64,000 bases of DNA from Yersinia artesiana. GTDB lineage: Bacteria > Pseudomonadota > Gammaproteobacteria > Enterobacterales > Enterobacteriaceae. The notes beneath the pieces were generated by a model that was not told the origin of the DNA, made no database searches, and was given only the letters and a program-made list of their open reading frames with translations. The stretch is taken from contig NZ_CACVAD010000011.1 of assembly GCF_902726545.1 (NCBI RefSeq), positions 39,293 through 103,292 on the forward strand. Reading direction: 5' to 3'. The position numbers and the translations under genes are program-made. Positions 55,749 through 63,983 of the stretch are shown here, in pieces; the stretch's first letter is position 1; the number at the start of each line of letters is the position of its first letter.

Positions 55749-57686
55749 ATGCGAATTTGGCACAAACTTTTCCTGCTTTGCTGCTGTTGGTGGCTATCCA
55801 GCTCTTTAGCCTGGGCGACTCAAGACTATCAGCAGTGGGTCAATGATATCCAATCCCGTCTCGATAAAACCTCTCAGTTGTACCAACAGCAGAAAAATGA
55901 TGAAGCCCGTACCACGGTACAAATGGCCTATTTTGAAGTATTTGAGAATCTGGAAGGGCCGATTCGTATCAATATTTCGGCGCAGAAAAGTTATCAAATG
56001 GAAGCCGCCTTTGGTGAAATCCGGCGCATGATCGGTGAGGGGAAACCCCAAGCTGAGGTTGATAATAAAATTAATTGGCTTAAAGGTGAGTTGACTGGCG
56101 TACTGCCCGTTTTAACTGACGGCCATAAACTTACCGCTGAACAGCAACATGCAACCTATGAAAATAGCGACATTGCCGTTTACTGGCAGCAAAGTTTTAA
56201 AATTATTGATGATTTATTAGCGCAGGCTATTAGTGAATATCAAGAAGGTAAATTCGCCGCCGCCAGCCAAAGTGTGCAACAAGCGCACTATCTGGGGTTT
56301 AAAAACTCTGAAATGGAGATGTCGGTGCGTGGCAATCGCTCCGCACAACAAGCGGCGGCGATAAACCAACAATTTACTGCTCTTATCGATTTAACCAGCA
56401 AACCTGACCAACTAACCGAAGTTGCTTATCGTGTCACGGGCTTACTTCAAACCATCGAAGATACATTGCCGGGCTTACCGACTACCCGCGAACAGCAGCA
56501 AGTCACTGCTGATCAACCAGCCTCAGGGCAACCTTCTGACTCAAATACCCATTCTGATGGGCAGGCTAATGCCGATTGGGCGGCTGTTTCCAGCAAAATA
56601 AATCAGGCTATTAGCGCAGCTATCAGCCAGTACCAGAACGGGCAAACCACGCCAGCCATGATGGCTGTCCAGGATACTTATTTTGATTTATTCGAAGCCA
56701 GCGGCATGGAGAATAAAGTTGGCTCGCGTGATGCTGCGTTTAAATCAACATTAGAGGGCCATTTCACCCGTTTAGTCAGTTTGATGAAAGCCGGTCAGCC
56801 AGTAGAACAGCTACAAACGGAAGCCGCGGCGTTGCAAAAAGATTTGGCTAGCGCGGTTGAGATGCTCGGTGGTGGGGATGAAACTGATTGGAGCCTGTTC
56901 ATCTACAGTTTGCTAATCATTGTCCGCGAAGGGTTGGAAGCCTTGCTGATTGTGGCGGCTATCGTCGCATATCTGGTGAAAAACAACCATCAGGACAAAT
57001 TGCCACTGATTCGCCAATCCGTGGTGGTGGCCTTAATTGCCAGTGTGTTAACGGCCTTTGTCTTCCAGTGGTTATTTGCAAATTCAGGCCAAAGTCGAGA
57101 GTTATTAGAAGGTTTCACCATGATGATTGCGGTGGTGATGCTGTTCTCCATGAGTTATTGGTTGCTATCAAAAACGGAAGCTCGCCACTGGAAAGCCTAT
57201 CTGGAGGGGAAATTCTCCAAGTCACTCAGCAGTGGCTCAATGATAGGGCTATGGCTAACCAGTTTCCTGGCGGTGTACCGAGAAGGGGCTGAAACCGTCC
57301 TGTTCTATCTCGCACTGATGGGCGACGCCAGTACCACGAGCGGTCACCTGTCGATTTTGGCCGGTTTTGGTGTCGGTTGTGTCATTTTGCTGGTGGCTTA
57401 TCTGGTCATGCGCTTTACCGTCGTCAAATTACCGCTCAAACCCTTCTTTATGTTTACCGGTGGTTTTATGTACCTGATGGCCTTTGTTTTTGCCGGTAAG
57501 AGTGTTCTTGAATTGATTGAAGGCAAATTGTTTGAGCCAACACTGCTGCCTGGCGTACCTGAAATTAGTTGGTTAGGAATCTATCCATATCTGGAGACAT
57601 TGATTCCTCAAGGAATATTGCTGATTGCTGCGCTGGTTGCCTTGTGGGTAATGCAGCGGCGGGGGCGCGCTATTCCGGCTCAGTAA
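55749..57686 (+). CDS. fetM: Ftr1-type iron permease FetM
   Basis: Iron permease of 645 residues. Signal peptide to about residue 24 (LLCCCWWLSSSLAWA-TQ). A periplasmic region with three similar helical repeats of about 100 residues (about 25-120, 135-245 and 275-375; motifs VQMAYFEVFE, VQQAHYLGF, VQDTYFDLFE). The C-terminal Ftr1 domain (about 380-645) has about seven helices and two iron-binding REGxE motifs (REGLEA near 393, REGAET near 512). In E. coli FetM works with FetP under low iron and low pH. First gene of the operon. Confidence 0.92.
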   Translation: MRIWHKLFLLCCCWWLSSSLAWATQDYQQWVNDIQSRLDKTSQLYQQQKNDEARTTVQMAYFEVFENLEGPIRINISAQKSYQMEAAFGEIRRMIGEGKPQAEVDNKINWLKGELTGVLPVLTDGHKLTAEQQHATYENSDIAVYWQQSFKIIDDLLAQAISEYQEGKFAAASQSVQQAHYLGFKNSEMEMSVRGNRSAQQAAAINQQFTALIDLTSKPDQLTEVAYRVTGLLQTIEDTLPGLPTTREQQQVTADQPASGQPSDSNTHSDGQANADWAAVSSKINQAISAAISQYQNGQTTPAMMAVQDTYFDLFEASGMENKVGSRDAAFKSTLEGHFTRLVSLMKAGQPVEQLQTEAAALQKDLASAVEMLGGGDETDWSLFIYSLLIIVREGLEALLIVAAIVAYLVKNNHQDKLPLIRQSVVVALIASVLTAFVFQWLFANSGQSRELLEGFTMMIAVVMLFSMSYWLLSKTEARHWKAYLEGKFSKSLSSGSMIGLWLTSFLAVYREGAETVLFYLALMGDASTTSGHLSILAGFGVGCVILLVAYLVMRFTVVKLPLKPFFMFTGGFMYLMAFVFAGKSVLELIEGKLFEPTLLPGVPEISWLGIYPYLETLIPQGILLIAALVALWVMQRRGRAIPAQ

Positions 57687-57766
57687 TATCTCAGTATGAT
57701 GGCCCGGCATGATGCCGGTGTGAATAACAAACTGTACTTATCATTTGATACCTGAGGGTGTGTTAC

Positions 57767-58294
57767 ATGACTATGAAGAAAACGATTATTGCCAGCAGCA
57801 TCATTGCCAGTATTTTTGCAGCACCTGCTGCTTTTGCCTTTAAAGAGTATCCAGCGGGCGAACCTATCAAAATTAATGATATGGAAATTGCTGCGGTTTA
57901 TTTGCAACCGATTGATATGGAACCTCGTGGCATGGGCCTGCCTGCCGCGAAAGCCGATATTCATCTGGAAGCAGATATTCATGCCACTGAAGGTAATAAA
58001 AATGGTTTCGGTGCCGGTGAATGGATGCCATACCTGACTATCGCGTATACCCTGGTGAATACAGACACTGGCGCTAAACAAGAAGGCACATTTATGCCAA
58101 TGGTTGCCAGTGATGGCCCACATTATGGCGCGAACATCAAAATGATGGGCGTAGGTAATTATAAAGTTACCTATCATATCAGCGAGCCATCCAAAGCGGG
58201 TTTGCATCGCCATACCGACAGCGAAACCGGTGTTGGTCGCTGGTGGAAACCCTTTGATGTGAGTTATGACTTTAAATATACCGGCCTGAATTGA
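57767..58294 (+). CDS. fetP: P19-type periplasmic iron/copper protein FetP
   Basis: About 175 residues from the ATG at 57767 with GAGGG upstream; another ATG follows two codons later. Signal peptide to about residue 24 (IASIFAAPAAFA-FKEYP). The Tp34/P19 fold has metal ligands in MEPRGMGLPAAKADIHLEADIHA, NGFGAGEWMPYLTIAYTL and GLHRHTDSETGVGRWWKPFDVSYDFKY. It probably binds Cu and Fe and delivers iron to FetM. An 80-bp gap separates the two genes. Confidence 0.93.
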   Translation: MTMKKTIIASSIIASIFAAPAAFAFKEYPAGEPIKINDMEIAAVYLQPIDMEPRGMGLPAAKADIHLEADIHATEGNKNGFGAGEWMPYLTIAYTLVNTDTGAKQEGTFMPMVASDGPHYGANIKMMGVGNYKVTYHISEPSKAGLHRHTDSETGVGRWWKPFDVSYDFKYTGLN

Positions 58295-58302
58295 TAACAC
58301 TG

Positions 58303-58337
58303 GCCGCGATGACAGCATGGTTGTCGCGGCTTTTCTT
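58303..58337 (+). terminator. Terminator-like hairpin between fetP and the DUF2318 gene
   Basis: GCCGCGA (58303-58309) pairs with TCGCGGC (58324-58330), followed by TTTTCTT. It may partly separate fetMP from the downstream genes, giving more FetMP than ABC transporter. Confidence 0.65.
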
Positions 58338-58429
58338 GATGATAAATGGTCAGATAATGGGTGTTATCAGTTTCCTGTAAGGTCAGCAGTGATAACTGGC
58401 AGGTGTTGTGATCCCTCCAAGGTGTGCTA

Positions 58430-59836
58430 ATGAGTTACTTTTTTGTTTCCGTACTACAAGCCTTTTTACCTGTCGCGTTATTGCTGGGGCTGAGTTGGGC
58501 TGTTAGGCCCGCGCCTGCACTAAATCGTGTCGTATGGATAACAATACTTATGGTAGTGGTGGGGATATGGGCCGGTGCCCATTATCCTAAATCGCAGCAA
58601 TTGCAGTTAGCTCTGGCGGGGATTCAACTCCTTGCATTGATATTATTTTTATTCAGTCAATTTACCCTTGGTCGCGGATTAGGCTATTGCTGGCAAGCTT
58701 TGCTGGTGTTGGGGGCTGCATTTAATTGGGGAAATAACCCTAATCTGGGTGCTTTTACCAATACTCATGTGATCAATACTGATTTACTACTTAACCTGGC
58801 CGCCATTGTGCTGGCATTCGCTTGGGTCGTCTTCAGTGCGGTATTACTGCTGATGATGGTGAGGCAATTACCGCGTGGTCGCTGGCCATTATTGTTACTG
58901 TTAACACTATTGCTGATTTTGCCGCTGAGTGGCGATGCAATCCTATTATTGATGAAGTTACAGGTTTTGCCGTTAACCAAATCACTGCTCAGTTATGTCG
59001 CTTTAGTGACCAATGGGCATGCCTGGTTGAGCTATATTTGTGCGCTGCTGTTGGCGCTAACAACTCTGTGCTATTTAATGCCGCTGCGCCGTGCCAGTGA
59101 GGTAGTGGTGGCTGAACATTCGGAGCCGATTGCGCACCGCAAATCTTTGGCCGATTACCGTAACGTACGCAGAATCTTTATTTTCTCCTTACTCGCTTGG
59201 ATAGTAGTGGCTGGTGCCCAACTTTACTGGGATAAAATCGCCTCGCAACCCCCTCAATTATCTGAAGCTTTACCTGTCACGCTAGCCGCCGATGGCTTAG
59301 TTCATATTCCTGTCGAGCAAGTGCGGGATGGTAAATTGCACCGTTTTGTCTGGGTGGCTGATGATGGTAAAGCGGTGCGCTTCTTTATTATCAACCGCTA
59401 TCCCGATCGCTTGCGCTTGAGTGTGGTCTTTGACGCTTGCCTATTGTGCGGTGATCAGGGCTATGTGATGGAGGGTAATCAGGTTATCTGTGTTGCCTGC
59501 GCAGTGCATATCTTCATTCCGTCTATTGGCAAAGCAGGGGGATGTAACCCGATCCCGCTGGACGATTGGAAAAGTGATGATAAAGAGTTGGTTATTCCCA
59601 AAGCTTCTCTTGAGGCGGGTGTAAATTACTTCACGACGGTTGTTACCTTGGATGTCATTGATCCAGTTGATAAAACTCACCTGACGAATCAAAAAGCTGA
59701 GTATAAATATAGTTATGGCGATAAAACCTACTTCTTCTCATCCGAAGCTAATTACAACCGTTTCCGCGAACATCCTGAGCAATTTGTCACCCCGGTTATC
59801 AGTGATGAAGACAGTGACTCACAGGGGAACCCGTAA
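58430..59836 (+). CDS. DUF2318 membrane protein with YHS-like tail
   Basis: About 468 residues from the ATG at 58430. Eight or so membrane segments in the first 280 residues. The soluble C-terminal part has two Cys pairs (CLLC at about 337-340 and CVAC about 20 residues on) and a later Cys in GGCNPIPLDDW, which are the DUF2318 metal-site candidates. The last 45 residues (DPVDKTHLTNQ, then YGDKTYFFSSEANYNRFREHPEQF) resemble a YHS metal-binding domain without its Cys. Third gene of the fet operon; expected to handle iron or electrons. Confidence 0.8.
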   Translation: MSYFFVSVLQAFLPVALLLGLSWAVRPAPALNRVVWITILMVVVGIWAGAHYPKSQQLQLALAGIQLLALILFLFSQFTLGRGLGYCWQALLVLGAAFNWGNNPNLGAFTNTHVINTDLLLNLAAIVLAFAWVVFSAVLLLMMVRQLPRGRWPLLLLLTLLLILPLSGDAILLLMKLQVLPLTKSLLSYVALVTNGHAWLSYICALLLALTTLCYLMPLRRASEVVVAEHSEPIAHRKSLADYRNVRRIFIFSLLAWIVVAGAQLYWDKIASQPPQLSEALPVTLAADGLVHIPVEQVRDGKLHRFVWVADDGKAVRFFIINRYPDRLRLSVVFDACLLCGDQGYVMEGNQVICVACAVHIFIPSIGKAGGCNPIPLDDWKSDDKELVIPKASLEAGVNYFTTVVTLDVIDPVDKTHLTNQKAEYKYSYGDKTYFFSSEANYNRFREHPEQFVTPVISDEDSDSQGNP

Positions 59837-59838
59837 TT

Positions 59839-61131
59839 ATGTTGTGGCGCATGCTCAAGCAGTCTTGGTTGCGAAATGTCCGTCGTAAATCGCTGGCAGT
59901 ATTTACGGTATTTTTGGCCGCCGGACTTATTTCTTCACTACTGGCAGTGTCGATAGATATTGGCGATAAAATGTCTCGCGAACTGAAGTCTTATGGTGCC
60001 AATATCCTGATAGAGCCAGCCGGGCAGGTGGCATTGCCATCTCTGTTTGGTGAGAAAAGTAACCCCCTCACGGGCCAGGATTTTCTGGATCAGGCTGAAT
60101 TACCCAACATCAAAGATATTTTTTGGCGTAACAATATTGTGGGTTTTGCCCCATTGTTGAGTGGGGAAACTGAGGTTAACGGTCAGGATATCCCACTATT
60201 AGGCACCTATTTTAATCAGCCCGTTGATGTGCCTGATGAAGAGGATTATCACACCGGTCAGCAAATTATTAGTCCTTATTGGCAGGTCGATGGCAATTGG
60301 CCGCAAGAGCCGGTCAAACCCGATGCCACAGAGGTAGAGGCTTTATTAGGTAAGCAACTGGCACAACAGACCGGTTGGAAAATCGGTGATGAACTGAACC
60401 TTAACGGAGCTTCTGGCCCGCTGAAAGTGAAGATAAGTGGCGTGCTCAGCAGTGGTGGTGAAGAGGAAAGTCGCCTGGTGTTGCCACTGGCCGCGGTGCA
60501 ATCGCTGCTTGGCCTTCCGGGGAAAGTTCAGGCAATCCGCGTCTCGGCGCTGACGGTGCCGGAGAATGAACTATCGCGTAAAGCGCGCGAAAATCTGGAA
60601 GCCCTCAACGCCGAAGAATATGACTTGTGGTACTGCACTGCTTACGTTTCTTCCATTGCTCACCAATTAGAAGAGGCAATATCCGGTTCAGTGGTACGGC
60701 CTATCTGGCAAGTCGCCGCATCCGAAGGGGTAGTGATTGAAAAGATACAGCTATTGTTGGCAGTGGTGACATTGGCCGCATTGATTGCAGCAGCTATGGG
60801 GATAGCGTCGCTGATGACCAGCACGATCATGGAGCGGGCGAAAGAGATTGGTTTAATGAAAGCCTTGGGCGCTCGGCAGTGGCAAATTCTGATGCTGTTC
60901 TATCTTGAAGCGGCAATCAGCGGCTTGATCGGCGGGTTGGCGGGTTGCCTGGCGGGCTGGGGGTTGGCAAAAACCATCGGCCTGATGTTGTTTGGTGCAC
61001 CGCTGAGCTTTGCCTGGATGGTAGTACCTTGTGTGTTGGTGATTTCTGTTTTAATTGCTGTGATTGGAACATGGTTCCCCGCTCGTCGCATCGCCCGTCT
61101 GTATCCGGTGGAGGTGCTTTATGGCCGTTAA
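59839..61131 (+). CDS. FtsX/MacB-like ABC transporter permease 1
   Basis: 430 residues. N-terminal helix (LAVFTVFLAAGLISSLLAVSIDIG), a periplasmic MacB-type domain (about 50-290), and three C-terminal helices with LMTSTIMERAKEIGLMKALGARQWQILMLFYLEAAISGLIGGLAG (the FtsX signature). It begins 2 bp after the DUF2318 stop and overlaps permease 2 by 11 bp. With its partner it forms an ABC complex of unknown substrate beside FetMP. Confidence 0.85.
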   Translation: MLWRMLKQSWLRNVRRKSLAVFTVFLAAGLISSLLAVSIDIGDKMSRELKSYGANILIEPAGQVALPSLFGEKSNPLTGQDFLDQAELPNIKDIFWRNNIVGFAPLLSGETEVNGQDIPLLGTYFNQPVDVPDEEDYHTGQQIISPYWQVDGNWPQEPVKPDATEVEALLGKQLAQQTGWKIGDELNLNGASGPLKVKISGVLSSGGEEESRLVLPLAAVQSLLGLPGKVQAIRVSALTVPENELSRKARENLEALNAEEYDLWYCTAYVSSIAHQLEEAISGSVVRPIWQVAASEGVVIEKIQLLLAVVTLAALIAAAMGIASLMTSTIMERAKEIGLMKALGARQWQILMLFYLEAAISGLIGGLAGCLAGWGLAKTIGLMLFGAPLSFAWMVVPCVLVISVLIAVIGTWFPARRIARLYPVEVLYGR

Positions 61132-62278
61132 TCATCGGGCAATTCAGCACAAAGGGTTGGATGGCATGTTCTGGCGATTAGTGCTGCGCGCACTGCGCTT
61201 ACGTTTGCAACGGGTCAGTGTTGTCTTTGCGGCATTGACAGTTGGCGCGGCGATTGTCACGGCAATGTCAGCGGTGTATTTCGATATTAATGCCAAAATG
61301 AGTCAGGAATTACGCACTTTTGGCGCTAATTTTTACATTGGCCCAGGGCATGGCAGCACATTTGAACAAGGGCGCTTCCAGCCAATTATTGATGCTGCGC
61401 CCAAAGGGCTGATCAACGCTTCAAGCCCCTATATTTATGGGATGGCGCGCACTGAGCTGGAAAAAGTGGTGCTGATGGGCGTGTGGTTTGAGTCATTGCA
61501 ACAGTTAGTCCCTTATTGGCAAGTGACCGGTAACTGGATTGGCGTTAGTTTTGATGATCGCAATGCCATGATTGGCGTCAAACTAGCCGAGCGTTTGCAT
61601 GTCAAGGTGGGTGACACTCTCACTTTGGTCAATGGTAGTGAACGCCAACGTTTGCAAGTTAAAGGTATTGTTGAGGCTGGCGATGCCACGGATAACATGT
61701 TGATCGTCAATCTGGAGCTGGCACAAAAATGGCTCAATCAACCAGGGCATATCAGTAATGCATTATTGAGTGTCAGTAATGATGTGGGTCAGGTTGAAAC
61801 CTTTGCCAGCCATCTTCGTGAGCAATATCAGGATCTTGAGATTAGGCCGATTCGTAAGGTTTCAGCTTCCGAAGGACAGGTTCTCGACAAAATAAAAGGG
61901 CTGATGGGGTTGGTCTCTGTAGTTATCCTCATTCTGTCATCCCTTTGCGTTAACACCACCTTAATGGCGATAGTGGGCGAGCGCTCAAAAGAGTTTGCTC
62001 TGCAAAAAGCACTGGGAGCCAGTGGTGGGGACATTATCCGCCAGATGTTAACCGAAACTTTGATTATCTCGCTGGCTGCCGCTGTCTGCGGCGCGTTGTT
62101 AGGTTATATATTGGCACAAGTGTTGGGGCAAACAGTATTCAGCGCGGCAATTGCTTTGCGTGCGCCGGTATTGCCGCTGACGCTGGTGTTGTCATTGTTA
62201 GTGGCCGCAGTGGCGGCAATTGTTCCCACCCGTCGGGCAATTCATATTGAACCCGCTAAAGTCCTGAAAGGAGAGTAG
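61121..62278 (+). CDS. FtsX/MacB-like ABC transporter permease 2
   Basis: About 385 residues from the ATG at 61121, placed there by GGAGG upstream and an 11-bp overlap with permease 1; an earlier in-frame start is not supported. Same layout: N-terminal helix (VVFAALTVGAAIVTAMSAVYF), periplasmic domain and C-terminal FtsX part with VGERSKEFALQKALGASGGDIIRQMLTETLIISLAAAVCGALLG. Two permeases with different sequence imply a heterodimeric transporter. Confidence 0.85.
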   Translation: MAVNHRAIQHKGLDGMFWRLVLRALRLRLQRVSVVFAALTVGAAIVTAMSAVYFDINAKMSQELRTFGANFYIGPGHGSTFEQGRFQPIIDAAPKGLINASSPYIYGMARTELEKVVLMGVWFESLQQLVPYWQVTGNWIGVSFDDRNAMIGVKLAERLHVKVGDTLTLVNGSERQRLQVKGIVEAGDATDNMLIVNLELAQKWLNQPGHISNALLSVSNDVGQVETFASHLREQYQDLEIRPIRKVSASEGQVLDKIKGLMGLVSVVILILSSLCVNTTLMAIVGERSKEFALQKALGASGGDIIRQMLTETLIISLAAAVCGALLGYILAQVLGQTVFSAAIALRAPVLPLTLVLSLLVAAVAAIVPTRRAIHIEPAKVLKGE

Positions 62279-62281
62279 CAA

Positions 62282-62995
62282 ATGACCTCATCACTATTAC
62301 GGGTGCAACCTGAACACGACACCGATGCGGTTATTGAAACTCGGCATTTATACAAACGCTTTGGGCAAGTGACGGCGCTGGAAGATATTAATATCCGCAT
62401 TAATCGTGGTGAATTTGTGGCAATTATGGGGGCATCTGGCTCAGGTAAAACCACGTTGATGAATATTCTGACCTGCCTGGATACCGTCACTGAAGGGCAA
62501 GTATTGCTCGATGGGGTTGATGCTGCTGGCTTGGATGAAGAAGGCCGCAGGAAATTCCGGGCAGACAAGATTGGGTTGGTGTTCCAGCAATTTCATCTTA
62601 TTCCCTATTTGACTGCGCTGGAGAATATTATGTTGGCGCAGCATTATCACAGTGTGGTGGATGAAGACGCGGCTCGACAAGTCTTGGAGCAGGTGGGGAT
62701 GACGCCACGTATGAGCCATTTACCTAGCCAACTTTCGGGGGGTGAGCAGCAGCGGGTATGCATTGCGAGGGCGCTGGTCAATCAGCCACCCATTATTTTT
62801 GCTGATGAACCAACGGGTAACCTTGATGAAGAGAATGAGCAGCGGGTATTGGATTTGTTAAACCATATCCATCGCCAAGGTAGAACCATTGTGATGGTGA
62901 CCCACAACCCGGATTTAGGCTGTGTTGCTGACCGGATTATCCGCCTCCAGCACGGTAAATATCTTAATGAAGAGAGCAATCATCATGTGGCGTAA
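62282..62995 (+). CDS. ABC transporter ATPase of the fet operon
   Basis: 237 residues, LolD/MacB type. Walker A is GASGSGKTT (about 51-59), signature LSGGEQQRVCIARALV (about 149-164), Walker B IIFADEPTGNLDEEN and the His switch in TIVMVTHNPDLGCVADRIIRLQHG. It energises the two FtsX-like permeases and overlaps the TlpA gene by 11 bp. This class couples ATP to conformational change across the membrane instead of moving solutes directly. Confidence 0.9.
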   Translation: MTSSLLRVQPEHDTDAVIETRHLYKRFGQVTALEDINIRINRGEFVAIMGASGSGKTTLMNILTCLDTVTEGQVLLDGVDAAGLDEEGRRKFRADKIGLVFQQFHLIPYLTALENIMLAQHYHSVVDEDAARQVLEQVGMTPRMSHLPSQLSGGEQQRVCIARALVNQPPIIFADEPTGNLDEENEQRVLDLLNHIHRQGRTIVMVTHNPDLGCVADRIIRLQHGKYLNEESNHHVA

Positions 62996-63473
62996 AACGG
63001 TCGGTTTATGCGCTTTACTGTTATTGCTGAGCGCTTGTAAGCAAGAACAAGTAGCCGTGGGGGAAGTTGCACCCCAATTGGCGGCTTATGACCTGCAAGG
63101 CAAGCCCGTCGCACTTGAACAGTGGAAAGGCAAACAGGTTTACCTCAATTTCTGGTCAGCAAGCTGTGGTGGCTGCCTGGCAGAGATGGCGGCTTTGGAT
63201 AAACTAAGTCAGCAATATCAGCAGGATATTGTGGTGGTGGCGATCAATACTGATCCGGAACAGGTGGATATTAACCCGGTACTGGCGCAGCGTAATATCA
63301 GTTATCCCGTCATTCGCGATCAACTGGGTATCACGCAGGAGCGCTATCAAGTCATTGGTACACCAACCTCTTTTATGATTGACCGTAACGGTAAGGTCAC
63401 GGAGTTGCATCAAGGTGCGCGGGATGAGAAAGCGCTGACCACATTGTTCCAACAATGGGCGGCGGGGGCATAA
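62985..63473 (+). CDS. TlpA/ResA-like thioredoxin lipoprotein
   Basis: About 162 residues from the ATG at 62985. Lipobox LSAC places the acylated Cys at 18. A thioredoxin fold follows (VAPQLAAYDLQGKPVALEQWKGKQVYLNFWSASCGGCLAEMAALDKL) with active-site CGGC. The cis-Pro region is GTPTSFMIDRNGKVTELHQGA. It is a membrane-anchored periplasmic reductant that could keep metal ligands or cytochrome Cys reduced. Overlaps the ATPase gene and the cytochrome gene (TAATG). Confidence 0.9.
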   Translation: MWRKTVGLCALLLLLSACKQEQVAVGEVAPQLAAYDLQGKPVALEQWKGKQVYLNFWSASCGGCLAEMAALDKLSQQYQQDIVVVAINTDPEQVDINPVLAQRNISYPVIRDQLGITQERYQVIGTPTSFMIDRNGKVTELHQGARDEKALTTLFQQWAAGA

Positions 63474-63787
63474 TGAAAGTCTTGTTACTGGCGGCGTGCA
63501 TAATCGTGTTTAGCGGCGCTGCTCAGGCCGCCGCTGACGGCGAACACATCTATAAACAAACGTGTTCAAGTTGTCATGGGCGTTTGGCTGATAAAAAAGG
63601 GCTGGATAAAGCACCGCCACTGATATCGCTATCTCGCAATGAAATCGTTGAGGGGCTAACCGCACGGCGTGATGGCAAGATTGTCGGCAGAGGTAATAAG
63701 GCAAAAGCACATTTGACCGATGATGATATTCAACAATTGGCAGACCATATTGAGAGCCTAAAAGCGGCTAAGTCAACAACCCCATAA
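63473..63787 (+). CDS. Small c-type cytochrome lacking a distal Met
   Basis: 104 residues from the ATG at 63473. Signal peptide to about residue 21 (LLLAACIIVFSGAAQA-AADGE), then heme motif CSSCH at 31-35. The C-terminal part has the class I shape (NEIVEGLTARRDG, then AHLTDDDIQQLADHIESLKA) but no Met anywhere in the mature chain; a His (residue about 83) lies near where the axial Met should be. Last gene of the fet operon. Likely partner of the TlpA protein in electron transfer. Confidence 0.85.
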   Translation: MKVLLLAACIIVFSGAAQAAADGEHIYKQTCSSCHGRLADKKGLDKAPPLISLSRNEIVEGLTARRDGKIVGRGNKAKAHLTDDDIQQLADHIESLKAAKSTTP

Positions 63788-63875
63788 AGTCATTTTGCGC
63801 GATATTCTACTTATTTTATGAGTTGGATAGGCTGAAGCCTTGCTGCTGACAAACTCCAAAGACTCGATCTTGTAA

Positions 63876-63983
63876 GGTGAGGACAGGTAGAAGAGTAAAG
63901 CGTCCGCGCCAAGGATGGCGCGGGTCGAGCCCCCAGGGAGGGGTTTACGGCGTCTTTACGATCTGCCTGTTTTCACCGTTACG
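63876..63983 (+). repeat. Palindromic interspersed repeat, copy 2
   Basis: About 108 bp, nearly identical to the copy at 8826-8937, including AAAGCGTCCGCGCC, GGCGCGG, TCGAGCCCCCAGGGA and GGTTTACGGCGTC. Arms GTGAGGACAGGTAGA and ATCTGCCTG pair partly. It lies 88 bp after the cytochrome gene, the second case in this window of the element following an operon end. Confidence 0.8.

Noticed and set aside
61064..61120. N-terminal extension of permease 2
   Set aside because: The ATG at 61121 has an SD, and earlier codons encode no membrane or family sequence.
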